From the NCBI GenBank assembly GCA_902795665.1, contig CADBMA010000017.1:1-20379 (forward strand): DNA of 20,379 bases, given 5' to 3'. Numbering within the stretch: position 1 is the first letter of the stretch; every line of letters starts with the position of its first letter. A model generated the notes under the pieces. It saw only the letters and a list, made by a program, of their open reading frames with translations, was not told the DNA's origin and did not search any database. The position numbers and the translations under genes were made by a program. Positions 8,600 to 15,607 of the stretch are shown one piece after another. The stretch is from an uncultured Rhodospirillales bacterium. Its GTDB lineage: Bacteria > Pseudomonadota > Alphaproteobacteria > RF32 > CAG-239.

Positions 8600-8688
8600 G
8601 TAATATTATGTAACAAGATGTTAAGAGATTTTTGTTCTGTTTTTTGATATATATGCATCATATTTATAAAATTTCAGTGAGGAAAAAC

Positions 8689-9711
8689 ATGAAAAAACTT
8701 AAAGTTGCCGTCATCGGCGCCGGAATGATGGGAAAAAACCATATTAAAACTTACAAAAATATGCAAGATGTTGAATTAGTCGGCGTCTTTGATATTTTCC
8801 CCGAAGCCGCTAAAGCTGCTGCCGAAGCCTTTGGCATCAAAGCTTTCACCACAATGGAAGAAGTAGCAAAAAAAGTTGACGCCGTAAGCGTTGTCACTAC
8901 TTCCGTAACCCATGCCGATGTTGGTGAGTTTTTCTTAAATCACGGCATTCACTGTATGATGGAAAAACCTCTTGCCACCTCACCGGAGGGTTGCCGCCGT
9001 TTGATTGATGCTGCCGCTAAAAATAATGTTGTTTTATGTGTTGGTCATATTGAACGTTTCAATCCGGCGGTTGAACAAATGTCAAAAATCCTCTCTGATA
9101 CCTCAAAAATTCGCTCATTAACCGCCCAAAGAATGTCCGCAGCCTCAGGACGTATTACCGATGTTTCTGTCGCTATGGACCTGATGATTCATGATGTCGA
9201 GGTCATTCAATCTCTGGTAAAATCTCCGGTTATTGATGTTCAGGCCGCTGCAGTAAAAACCCCTGATAACGCCGATGGCAAAAACTATATTACAGCTTTA
9301 TTGCAATTTGAAAACGGTGTTACCGCAAACATTACAGCCAGCCGCATTACTCAGGCCCGTGTCCGCACATTAACCGTCACCACCGACACCAATTATATTG
9401 ACATGGATTTTATCAATCAAAGTATCAATGTTCACTCCCAAGGACGTATGCCCTACGTTAATCAGGAAGAAATTCCCGAATGGATGAACTATGGATTAAA
9501 AGGCAGTGTTGAGCAATTGTTTATTCCGACCAACCAACCTCTTTTGGCCGAACTCACCCACTTTACAAAGTGCATCAATGGCGTAGAGACTCCTCGTATC
9601 AGTGGTGAAAACGCCTATGATGCCCTGAAAGTCATATGGGAAGTTGAGCGCAAACTGGGATTGTCTGCACCAGATACATCAAACTCCGCAAAATCATCTG
9701 CCGCTGCATAA
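8689..9711 (+). CDS. Gfo/Idh/MocA-family NAD(P)-dependent oxidoreductase
   Basis: A 340-residue sugar dehydrogenase of the Gfo/Idh/MocA family. The Rossmann nucleotide loop is GAGMMGKNH (residues 10-18), the EKP motif is at 92-94 (MMEKPLATS), and the second-domain catalytic region is MDLMIHDVE at 163-171, with D164, H168 and D169 as candidate active residues. The segment VGHIERFNPA (118-127) recalls UDP-GlcNAc 3-dehydrogenases of the GnnA type, which lead to diamino-sugar lipid A in some alphaproteobacteria. No aminotransferase partner (GnnB) lies nearby, so that assignment is tentative. Start: the ATG at 8689 has GTGAGGA 5-8 bases upstream; an in-frame TTG at 8632 lacks a ribosome site and would add 19 unlike residues. 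The stop overlaps the truA start (TAATG), so the two are co-translated. Confidence 0.85.
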   Translation: MKKLKVAVIGAGMMGKNHIKTYKNMQDVELVGVFDIFPEAAKAAAEAFGIKAFTTMEEVAKKVDAVSVVTTSVTHADVGEFFLNHGIHCMMEKPLATSPEGCRRLIDAAAKNNVVLCVGHIERFNPAVEQMSKILSDTSKIRSLTAQRMSAASGRITDVSVAMDLMIHDVEVIQSLVKSPVIDVQAAAVKTPDNADGKNYITALLQFENGVTANITASRITQARVRTLTVTTDTNYIDMDFINQSINVHSQGRMPYVNQEEIPEWMNYGLKGSVEQLFIPTNQPLLAELTHFTKCINGVETPRISGENAYDALKVIWEVERKLGLSAPDTSNSAKSSAAA

Positions 9712-10457
9712 TGAGCCAAAGATACAAAATAATTGTCGAATATGACGGCACATCTCTCTTGGGTTGGCAAAAACAGCTTGACGGGCCAAGCGCTCAAGAA
9801 GCTCTGGAACAAGCTATTTTTAATTTTTGCGGACAAAAAGTTGAAGTTTATGGTGCCGGACGTACCGATGCCGGCGTTCACGCTATCGGACAAGTCGCTC
9901 ATTTTGACTTATCTTCGCCAATTGATGTTTTTAGAATTCGCGAAGCACTTAATGCTCACTTGCGCACCCAAGAAGCTCCGGTATCTGTACTTTCGGTAGA
10001 AGAAGTTGACAACGATTTTAATGCTCGTTTTTCTGCTTGCGGGCGCGCTTATATATACCGGATAACCAATCGGCGTAGTCCTCTGGTCCTTGATAAATAT
10101 CGCAGCTGGTGGGTTTATGTCCCTCTTAATGTCGAAAAAATGCGCCAAGGCGCGCAATATCTTCTTGGTCATCACGATTTTACTTCATTTCGAGCCGCCA
10201 AATGTCAAGCCAAATCTCCGTTAAAAACCTTGGATAAGCTGGACATTATTCAAGATGGAGAAAATATAACTTTTTATGTTGAAGCACGTTCATTTCTGCA
10301 CCACCAAGTGCGCAACATGGTCGGAACCTTAAAAATGGTTGGCGATGGACATCTCAACCCCGAAGACATTAAAACAATCATTGAGAAAAAAGATCGCGCT
10401 GCAGCCGGCCCCACAGCGCCTGCACATGGCTTGTATTTGCAGCGAATATTTTATTAA
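9711..10457 (+). CDS. truA: tRNA pseudouridine(38-40) synthase
   Basis: TruA converts uridines 38, 39 and 40 of the tRNA anticodon stem-loop to pseudouridine. The 248 residues match the family length. The catalytic aspartate is D53 in the signature GAGRTDAGVHA (residues 48-58). The N-terminal YDGTSLLGWQ and C-terminal FLHHQVRNMVGTL, followed by PAHGLYL, are also family hallmarks. Its ATG shares one base with the stop of the upstream oxidoreductase. The hydrogenase operon promoter lies directly after its stop codon. Confidence 0.97.
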   Translation: MSQRYKIIVEYDGTSLLGWQKQLDGPSAQEALEQAIFNFCGQKVEVYGAGRTDAGVHAIGQVAHFDLSSPIDVFRIREALNAHLRTQEAPVSVLSVEEVDNDFNARFSACGRAYIYRITNRRSPLVLDKYRSWWVYVPLNVEKMRQGAQYLLGHHDFTSFRAAKCQAKSPLKTLDKLDIIQDGENITFYVEARSFLHHQVRNMVGTLKMVGDGHLNPEDIKTIIEKKDRAAAGPTAPAHGLYLQRIFY

Positions 10458-10463
10458 AAATGG

Positions 10464-10492
10464 TTGTTTTTTATAGTTACCGAGGCTATACT
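10464..10492 (+). promoter_or_regulatory. Promoter of the hydrogenase operon
   Basis: TTGTTT (10464-10469) and TATACT (10487-10492) are separated by exactly 17 bases, a good sigma-70-type promoter just after truA. Transcription would start near 10499, about 24 bases before the ATG at 10523. This supports 10523, not the upstream in-frame ATG at 10460, as the true start of the first operon gene. I see no FNR-type palindrome around it. Confidence 0.6.
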
Positions 10493-10522
10493 CAAAACTG
10501 TCAACAACTGCGGAGAAAGGCT

Positions 10523-10765
10523 ATGGTACACATTATAAAAGTTTGTATGGGTAGTTCTTGTTTTGCACGCGGAAATGCCAAAAATCTGCAAATAATTCAA
10601 AATTTCATAGAGCAACGCGGCATTAATGCCAATGTTGAGCTAACCGGATTACGCTGTTGCAACGAGTGTTCAATCGGTCCCAATATAAGCATTAATGATG
10701 AAGAATTCCACCACCTTGATCAAGGGTCAGTCCTTGATATTCTTGAACAAAAATTTCCAAAATAG
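10523..10765 (+). CDS. Thioredoxin-like [2Fe-2S] ferredoxin (NuoE/HydC-like), first copy
   Basis: An 80-residue protein of the thioredoxin-like [2Fe-2S] ferredoxin fold, as found in NuoE and in small subunits of [FeFe]-hydrogenases. The four cluster cysteines follow the family pattern C-x4-C ... C-x3-C: C8 and C13 in VCMGSSCF, C45 and C49 in RCCNECSIGPN, with one additional cysteine at 46. It should carry electrons in the cytoplasm to or from the hydrogenase modules. The chosen start has GGAG 7 bases upstream and follows the predicted transcription start; the in-frame ATG at 10460 would precede that start and lacks a ribosome site. Nine bases separate it from the sensory hydrogenase. There is no NuoF flavoprotein partner here, so direct NAD(P)H coupling is not evident. 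Confidence 0.87.
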   Translation: MVHIIKVCMGSSCFARGNAKNLQIIQNFIEQRGINANVELTGLRCCNECSIGPNISINDEEFHHLDQGSVLDILEQKFPK

Positions 10766-10774
10766 GTTTTTTCC

Positions 10775-12511
10775 ATGTCTGATCGCGAATATCCTTTATA
10801 TACCATCAAAAACAATTGTCAGGATTGCTACAAATGCGTACGCCGCTGTCCGGTTAAAGCAATCAAAATTGAAGATAACAGCGCCCAAATAATTCCACAG
10901 CTCTGTATTGCCTGCGGAACTTGCTATCGAGTTTGCCCTGCAAAAGCCAAACAACCACGCAATGATTTACTCCGTGCCAAACATTTACTGAGCTCCGGCA
11001 AAGATATATACGTATCTCTGGCCCCATCGTGGATAAGCGAATTTGAAGGCATTAGCCCCGAGCAAATGATTGCCGCAATCCGGCGCCTTGGCTTTAAAGG
11101 CGTTGGAGAAACCGCAGTCGGTGCAGAAGAAGTTTCTGCCAATATTGCCAAAATTCTTACTCAAAATAGCAGAGGTTTATTTATCTCTACTGCTTGCCCT
11201 TCTGTTGTAGAATACATCAATAAATATATGCCGGAAATGAGTCAATATTTAACGCCGCTTTCTTCTCCGCTCTTAGCACATTGCCGATTATTAAAAGAAC
11301 GACTGGGCAACGATATAGAAATTGTTTTTGTTGGTCCATGCATTGCTAAAAAACTCGAGGCTGACCGCCACCCTGAACTTCTGAGCCTAAGTCTGACATT
11401 CGGTGATCTCCAACAATTATTCCGAGATGCCGGAATTAATCTGTCAGAAATTCGTACCAGCGTTTATGACAAATTCGTAATGCAAAAGGCCGAAGAAGGA
11501 ACCGCTTACCCGATAGAAGGCGGCATGATTGAAACCCTTCGACCTTATAAAGAAGCTGCCAACAAAACTTATATGATGCAAATTTCCGGCATCAAACATC
11601 TTAAACATGAACTGCATAATATTGACTATTCTAACCTCAATCAGCCTGTCTTTATTGAATGTCTGGCTTGCTCCGGAGGCTGTGTATGCGGTCCTTGCAC
11701 AACCAGCAAACAATCTGGCATTACCAAAAGAATGCAAATATTAAAAAATTCAGATTTTTCTGTTTCAGCCGGAAAACGCCAACCTCAATCTAATATATAT
11801 GAAAATTTTGAATCTAATTTCATAAAAGACAAAGATTTCAGTGAGACAGAAATTCGGCAAGCCCTCGCCGCTATCGGCAAATATAATGCCGAAGATGAGC
11901 TCAATTGCAACGGCTGCGGCTATGACACTTGCCGCAACTTTGCTCGTGCCATGCTGTTAGGTAAAGCCGAGCCGGAAATGTGCGTATCAAACATGAAACA
12001 ACAGGCCCAACGCAAAGCCAATGCTTTATTACGCTGCATTCCTTCGCCGATTGTCATTGTCAACAACCAATTACGAATTTTAGAATATAACCATAAATTT
12101 GTTGAAACATTCTGGATAGAAGAAGAACACAACAATGTATATAGTAAAGAAGATCTTCGCGGCGCTGATTTGCGCGATTTTATAGGCTTTACCAATTTAT
12201 TTTCAGCATCGCTTGATTTAGAGCAAGATATCCGCAAAGAGCATATTCGCTTCCACGATAAACTGTATGATGTTGTAGTATTCAACATTGATCAAAAACA
12301 AATCGTCGGCGGCATTATTCAAGATGTAACCAATATGGAAATGAAAAAAGAACAAATTGCCACCCGTGCTCGCGATGTTATTAAGAAAAATTTGGCCACC
12401 GTACAGCAAATTGCCTGCACCCTAGGCGAACACATGGCTGAAACCGAAATTTTACTAAGATCAATTGCTCGAGATTATGCCGGAGACGAAGAAGGAGATA
12501 TTGATGACTAG
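10775..12511 (+). CDS. Sensory-type [FeFe]-hydrogenase with PAS domain
   Basis: This 578-residue protein combines, in order, two 4Fe-4S motifs (C15/18/21/25 and C44/47/50/54), an H-cluster domain (about 70-325), a 4Fe-4S 'FeS' domain (C378, C381, C386, C403) and a PAS domain (about 415-520), then a short helical tail. The four H-cluster ligands appear present: C141, C189, C299 and C303. The active-site loops are altered. Catalytic enzymes have TSCCP, with the first cysteine relaying protons; here it is STACP, with alanine at 140. The MPC motif is GPC. Both changes are known in the sensory hydrogenase HydS of Thermotoga maritima (group C), which is very slow, so I infer an H2 or redox sensor. 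The tail has no kinase or DNA-binding domain, so the signal probably passes to the phosphatase whose start overlaps this stop by 8 bases. Confidence 0.88.
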   Translation: MSDREYPLYTIKNNCQDCYKCVRRCPVKAIKIEDNSAQIIPQLCIACGTCYRVCPAKAKQPRNDLLRAKHLLSSGKDIYVSLAPSWISEFEGISPEQMIAAIRRLGFKGVGETAVGAEEVSANIAKILTQNSRGLFISTACPSVVEYINKYMPEMSQYLTPLSSPLLAHCRLLKERLGNDIEIVFVGPCIAKKLEADRHPELLSLSLTFGDLQQLFRDAGINLSEIRTSVYDKFVMQKAEEGTAYPIEGGMIETLRPYKEAANKTYMMQISGIKHLKHELHNIDYSNLNQPVFIECLACSGGCVCGPCTTSKQSGITKRMQILKNSDFSVSAGKRQPQSNIYENFESNFIKDKDFSETEIRQALAAIGKYNAEDELNCNGCGYDTCRNFARAMLLGKAEPEMCVSNMKQQAQRKANALLRCIPSPIVIVNNQLRILEYNHKFVETFWIEEEHNNVYSKEDLRGADLRDFIGFTNLFSASLDLEQDIRKEHIRFHDKLYDVVVFNIDQKQIVGGIIQDVTNMEMKKEQIATRARDVIKKNLATVQQIACTLGEHMAETEILLRSIARDYAGDEEGDIDD

Positions 12512-13679
12512 CTCGCTTTTCATTGATATTGGTTCATCACAAGTTCAAAAAGATGGTGAAGACTGCTTTGGCGATACGGTTTATGCCAAAAAAATACCCG
12601 AAGAACAGCGCATAATCGGCATCCTATCTGATGGTCTGGGCAGCGGTGTAAAAGCCAATATCTTGTCATCAATGACAACCCGTATGGCTATGAAATTTAT
12701 GGAAGACAATACCGAATTGCAGCGTGCTTCACAAATTATGATGGACGCTTTACCAATCTGTCAGGTTCGCAAAATAAGCTACGCCACCTTTTCAATTGTT
12801 GATAGTGAGCTTGAAGGAAAAACTCGTATTTTTGAGATGGATAATCCTCGTTATATTTTCATCCGCAACAATCGTCTGTTTGATATAAAAGGACGCGAGT
12901 TTTCTTCTCCCAAATGGAAAGATCGCAAAATTTTGGTATCACAAATTAACAACCTTCCTGAAGATCGTATTATTATCATGTCTGACGGAGTAACTCAAGC
13001 GGGCATTGGCAACAAAAAGTATCCTCTGGGGTGGGGACGACAAGGCTGTATTGACTTTGTTCTAAGCACATTAGAAAAAGATCCTTACATTTCGTCTTCT
13101 GCTCTCTCGGAAAAAATTGTTGCCGAAGCCCTAAACAAAGAAAACGGAAAAAAAGCCGGTGATGATATCAGTTGTATGTGCTTATATTTTCGCAATCCGC
13201 GCAAATTATTGATTGTAACCGGTCCACCGTTTAATGAAGATAAAGACAAAGAAATTGCTGAGATGGTTGCATCTTATGACGGCAAAATTGCGATTTGCGG
13301 CGGCACCACCGCAAACATTATCGAACGAGAACTATGTCTTAAATGTGAGATTGACAAAACCAGTTTTGACGCTAAAATTCCGATGGCTTCAAAAATGGAA
13401 GGCGTTGATTTGGTAACAGAGGGCATTTTAACTTTGACAGACGTCTATCGTATGTTAAAAGAAGGAATTGATAAAAATTCCAATACCGCATCAGCGCGTC
13501 TTGTAAGATTATTATTAGGTAGCGATAAGATAGATTTTGTGGTCGGCACCAAAATTAATGTTGCTCACCAAGATCCCAATCTGCCAATGGAGCTTGAAAT
13601 ACGGCGCAATATTGTCAAAAAAATATTTCGACTGTTGCAAAGCCGCTACTTAAAAGAAATTTCGGTTCAATACCTATAA
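12504..13679 (+). CDS. SpoIIE/PP2C-type serine phosphatase with extra C-terminal domain
   Basis: A 391-residue protein with a PP2C/SpoIIE phosphatase domain in residues 1-230. The metal-binding aspartates are visible in SDGLGSG (D43), MSDGVTQAG (D161) and AGDDISC (D220/D221). Residues about 232-391 form a second domain with a glycine-rich ICGGTTANI (264-272) that I cannot name; similar two-part phosphatases accompany hydrogenases in clostridia. It should remove phosphate from a serine or threonine protein, possibly an anti-sigma antagonist. The ATG at 12504 overlaps the hydrogenase stop by 8 bases and has GAAGGAG 6-7 bases upstream; an earlier in-frame start at 12465 lacks this. The overlap suggests coupled translation and a partner role with the sensor. 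No kinase or STAS partner is in view. Confidence 0.85.
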   Translation: MTSSLFIDIGSSQVQKDGEDCFGDTVYAKKIPEEQRIIGILSDGLGSGVKANILSSMTTRMAMKFMEDNTELQRASQIMMDALPICQVRKISYATFSIVDSELEGKTRIFEMDNPRYIFIRNNRLFDIKGREFSSPKWKDRKILVSQINNLPEDRIIIMSDGVTQAGIGNKKYPLGWGRQGCIDFVLSTLEKDPYISSSALSEKIVAEALNKENGKKAGDDISCMCLYFRNPRKLLIVTGPPFNEDKDKEIAEMVASYDGKIAICGGTTANIIERELCLKCEIDKTSFDAKIPMASKMEGVDLVTEGILTLTDVYRMLKEGIDKNSNTASARLVRLLLGSDKIDFVVGTKINVAHQDPNLPMELEIRRNIVKKIFRLLQSRYLKEISVQYL

Positions 13680-13694
13680 CCAAAGGACTATAAG

Positions 13695-13964
13695 ATGGAT
13701 AAAATAAAAGTAAAAATTTGCTGCGGCACATCATGTTTTGTCATGGGAGCCTCCCAAATTCAAGTTTTAGAATTTGAGCCTCCGGCCGATATAAAAGACA
13801 AAATCGAGATAGAAGAATCTCGGTGTTTAAACTATTGCCACAATACCGCTGCTAAATATAACCACGGCCCCTTTGTTGAGGTCAATGGCGAATTAATTGA
13901 AGAAGCCAATTTTGAAAAGGTTGTAAATAAAATCAGAGAAATAATAAACGGGACTATCAAGTAA
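13695..13964 (+). CDS. Thioredoxin-like [2Fe-2S] ferredoxin, second copy
   Basis: An 89-residue relative of the first ferredoxin, with the same C-x4-C ... C-x3-C plan: C9 (or C10) to C14 in ICCGTSCF, then C44 and C48 in RCLNYCHN. The motif ends NTAAKYNHGPFVEVNG, where NuoE-type proteins carry a similar segment around the second cysteine pair. It differs widely from the first copy outside the motif, so this is not a recent duplication. It starts 15 bases after the phosphatase, with AAAGGA upstream, and its stop overlaps the start of the downstream hydrogenase by one base (TAATG). That coupling suggests it is the dedicated electron carrier of the group B enzyme, while the first copy goes with the sensor; this pairing is inferred. 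Confidence 0.87.
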   Translation: MDKIKVKICCGTSCFVMGASQIQVLEFEPPADIKDKIEIEESRCLNYCHNTAAKYNHGPFVEVNGELIEEANFEKVVNKIREIINGTIK

Positions 13965-15415
13965 TGTTAACACCTAAAAATAATGCCAACCAGATGCGCA
14001 CGCGTATTCTGGTCAAAATTGTTGAGAAATTTTTACAAAACCGCTTTGCAGAAGCCGACCGAATTCCGCTGGAGTTGCGGCCTAAAGGAGAACCATTTAA
14101 TCGTTGCTGCATATACAAAGACCGCGCAATCTTAAAATATCGCTGCATGGCCGGAATGGGTTTTGCTCCGGAAGACGAAACCGATGAGTTGACCACTCTG
14201 AAAGAATATGGGCAAATGGCCATGGAGAGAAAATCTCATGCCGATAACAAACTGTCGGTTATTACAGATGCCTGCTCTGCCTGTGTAAAATCACGCTATA
14301 TGGTAACTGACGCTTGCCGTGGTTGCTTTGCCCAACCCTGTCAGGTCAATTGCCCCAAACAAGCCATCAGTATAATTGGCGGCCGTTCTCATATTGATGA
14401 AACAAAATGCATTGCCTGTGGACGATGCCAAGACGTTTGCCCATATCATGCCGTAATCCGCATACCGATTCCTTGTGAAGAGGCCTGCCCAGTAGGCGCA
14501 ATCAGCAAAGATGAACATGGTAAAGAACATATTGATCCTGATAAATGCATATTCTGCGGCAAATGCCTGCATTCGTGCCCATTCGGCGCAGTTGTAGAAA
14601 TGTCCCAAATTGTAAATGTATTAAAACTTTTACACGACAGCGATAAAAAAGTTGTCGCCATGTTGGCTCCGGCAGTAATCGGACAATTTCCGGGAACAAT
14701 CAATCAACTCATCAGCGCACTTAAAAAAATCGGATTCTCTGATGTAGTCGAAGTAGCTGTTGGTGCTGATATTACAACCCAAAACGAAGCAGCCGAATTT
14801 ATTGAGAAAATGGCAAGCGGAGAAAAGATGATGACCACATCTTGCTGTCCGGCATATTACAAAGCTGCTGAAGTACACATCCCCGAAATCAAGCAGTTTG
14901 TTTCACATACTCAGCCGCCAATGTACTATACCGCCGAGCTGCTAAAAAAAGAGCATCCGGACTGTATAGCAGTATTTGTAGGCCCCTGCTTAGCCAAACG
15001 TATTGAAGCAGAACGTAATCCGAATGTTGATTATGTTTTAACTTTTGAAGAAATCGGAGCAATGCTGGTTGCCGGTGGTGTTCAAGTTATGGAATGTGAG
15101 CCTGAAGATTTTACCCAGATATCTTGCGCACAAGGCCGCCGCTTTCCTGTAAGCGGCGGAGTAGCCGGAGCAGTGGCATCGCTGGTTGAAGGAAAAGCTG
15201 AATACAAACCAACTGCAATCAATGGACTGAGTAAGGCAAATATAAAATTGCTACAACAGTACGCAACCAAAGGCTGTGATTTTAACATGATTGAAGTTAT
15301 GACCTGTGAAGGCGGATGCGTCGCCGGCCCCGGCTGCATTGCTCTTGCTAAAAAGGCTGCGATTATGGTTGAAAACTATGTAAAAAATGCTCCTGATTTA
15401 AAAGAAAAAGCATAA
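13964..15415 (+). CDS. Monomeric [FeFe]-hydrogenase, group B type
   Basis: A 483-residue [FeFe]-hydrogenase that interconverts H2 with protons and electrons in the cytoplasm. The H-cluster motifs are complete: TSCCPAYY at 292-299 (ligand C295, proton-relay C294), VGPCLAKR at 339-346 (C342), and VMTCEGGC at 445-452 (C448, C452). Unlike the sensory protein in this operon, it keeps the relay cysteine. Cluster motifs fill residues 104-205: C118/121/126/130, C149/152/155/159, C171/175, and C195/198/201/205. A further cysteine-bearing segment is at 48-61 (CCIYKDRAILKYRC). The TSCCPAY, GPC and TCEGGC variants fit the group B class, whose physiological partner is not settled. The H-cluster requires HydE, HydF and HydG, which are not in the window. 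It is the last gene of the operon. Confidence 0.9.
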   Translation: MLTPKNNANQMRTRILVKIVEKFLQNRFAEADRIPLELRPKGEPFNRCCIYKDRAILKYRCMAGMGFAPEDETDELTTLKEYGQMAMERKSHADNKLSVITDACSACVKSRYMVTDACRGCFAQPCQVNCPKQAISIIGGRSHIDETKCIACGRCQDVCPYHAVIRIPIPCEEACPVGAISKDEHGKEHIDPDKCIFCGKCLHSCPFGAVVEMSQIVNVLKLLHDSDKKVVAMLAPAVIGQFPGTINQLISALKKIGFSDVVEVAVGADITTQNEAAEFIEKMASGEKMMTTSCCPAYYKAAEVHIPEIKQFVSHTQPPMYYTAELLKKEHPDCIAVFVGPCLAKRIEAERNPNVDYVLTFEEIGAMLVAGGVQVMECEPEDFTQISCAQGRRFPVSGGVAGAVASLVEGKAEYKPTAINGLSKANIKLLQQYATKGCDFNMIEVMTCEGGCVAGPGCIALAKKAAIMVENYVKNAPDLKEKA

Positions 15416-15434
15416 TTCAACCAAATTTTCTACT

Positions 15435-15466
15435 AAAGCACTGTTTAACGTAAAACAGTGCTTTTT
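15435..15466 (+). terminator. Intrinsic terminator closing the hydrogenase operon
   Basis: A perfect 12-bp stem (15435-15446 with 15453-15464) with a 6-base loop is followed by a short T run ending at 15466. It lies 19 bases after the hydrogenase stop. It defines a transcription unit of about 5 kb from the promoter after truA. Confidence 0.88.
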
Positions 15467-15485
15467 GTTCATATTCTAAAATATA

Positions 15486-15607
15486 AAAGTTCACTATATG
15501 AGACAGATGATAGGAAACAAAAGCGAAAGTACCGCAGCGTACATAATAGTACGTGAGGACACTTTCGACTTGCCGTTTCTGTATCAGGTGTCCATAGAAT
15601 GAACTTT
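15486..15607. repeat. 122-bp imperfect palindrome with TA flanks (MITE-like)
   Basis: The ends AAAGTTCA (15486-15493) and TGAACTTT (15600-15607) are perfect inverted repeats. Inner blocks also pair: CTAT, GACA, TGATA, GAAAC and CGAAAGT with their complements. At the centre is a hairpin CGTAC-ATAATA-GTACG (15538-15553). The whole element can fold into one long stem. It is flanked by TA on both sides (15484-15485 and 15608-15609), the target duplication of IS630/Tc1-mariner transposons and of ERIC- and Correia-type elements. It has no coding capacity. It touches the 3' end of kdsB. I infer a non-autonomous mobile element; the family is unknown to me. Confidence 0.72.

Noticed and set aside
8632..8688. 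TTG start extending the Gfo/Idh/MocA oxidoreductase by 19 residues
   Set aside because: The added residues do not fit the Rossmann start, and the ATG at 8689 has a clear ribosome site.
10460..10522. Upstream in-frame ATG that would give the first ferredoxin 21 extra residues
   Set aside because: No ribosome site, and it lies before the predicted transcription start near 10499; the ATG at 10523 has GGAG at good spacing and starts the conserved fold.
10458..10522. FNR-type anaerobic activator site at the hydrogenase promoter
   Set aside because: No TTGAT-N4-ATCAA-like palindrome is present around the promoter; anaerobic control may act otherwise.
10464..15466. Recent horizontal transfer of the hydrogenase operon
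   Set aside because: Base composition and codon choice look like the flanking genes by eye, and no integrase, tRNA or flanking repeat pair bounds the operon. The palindrome lies on one side only. Older transfer cannot be excluded.
15486..15607. Classification of the palindrome as a true ERIC element or CRISPR repeat
   Set aside because: The length and central stem recall ERIC, but the sequence differs from the enterobacterial consensus over most of its length; there is only one copy in the window and no spacer array.
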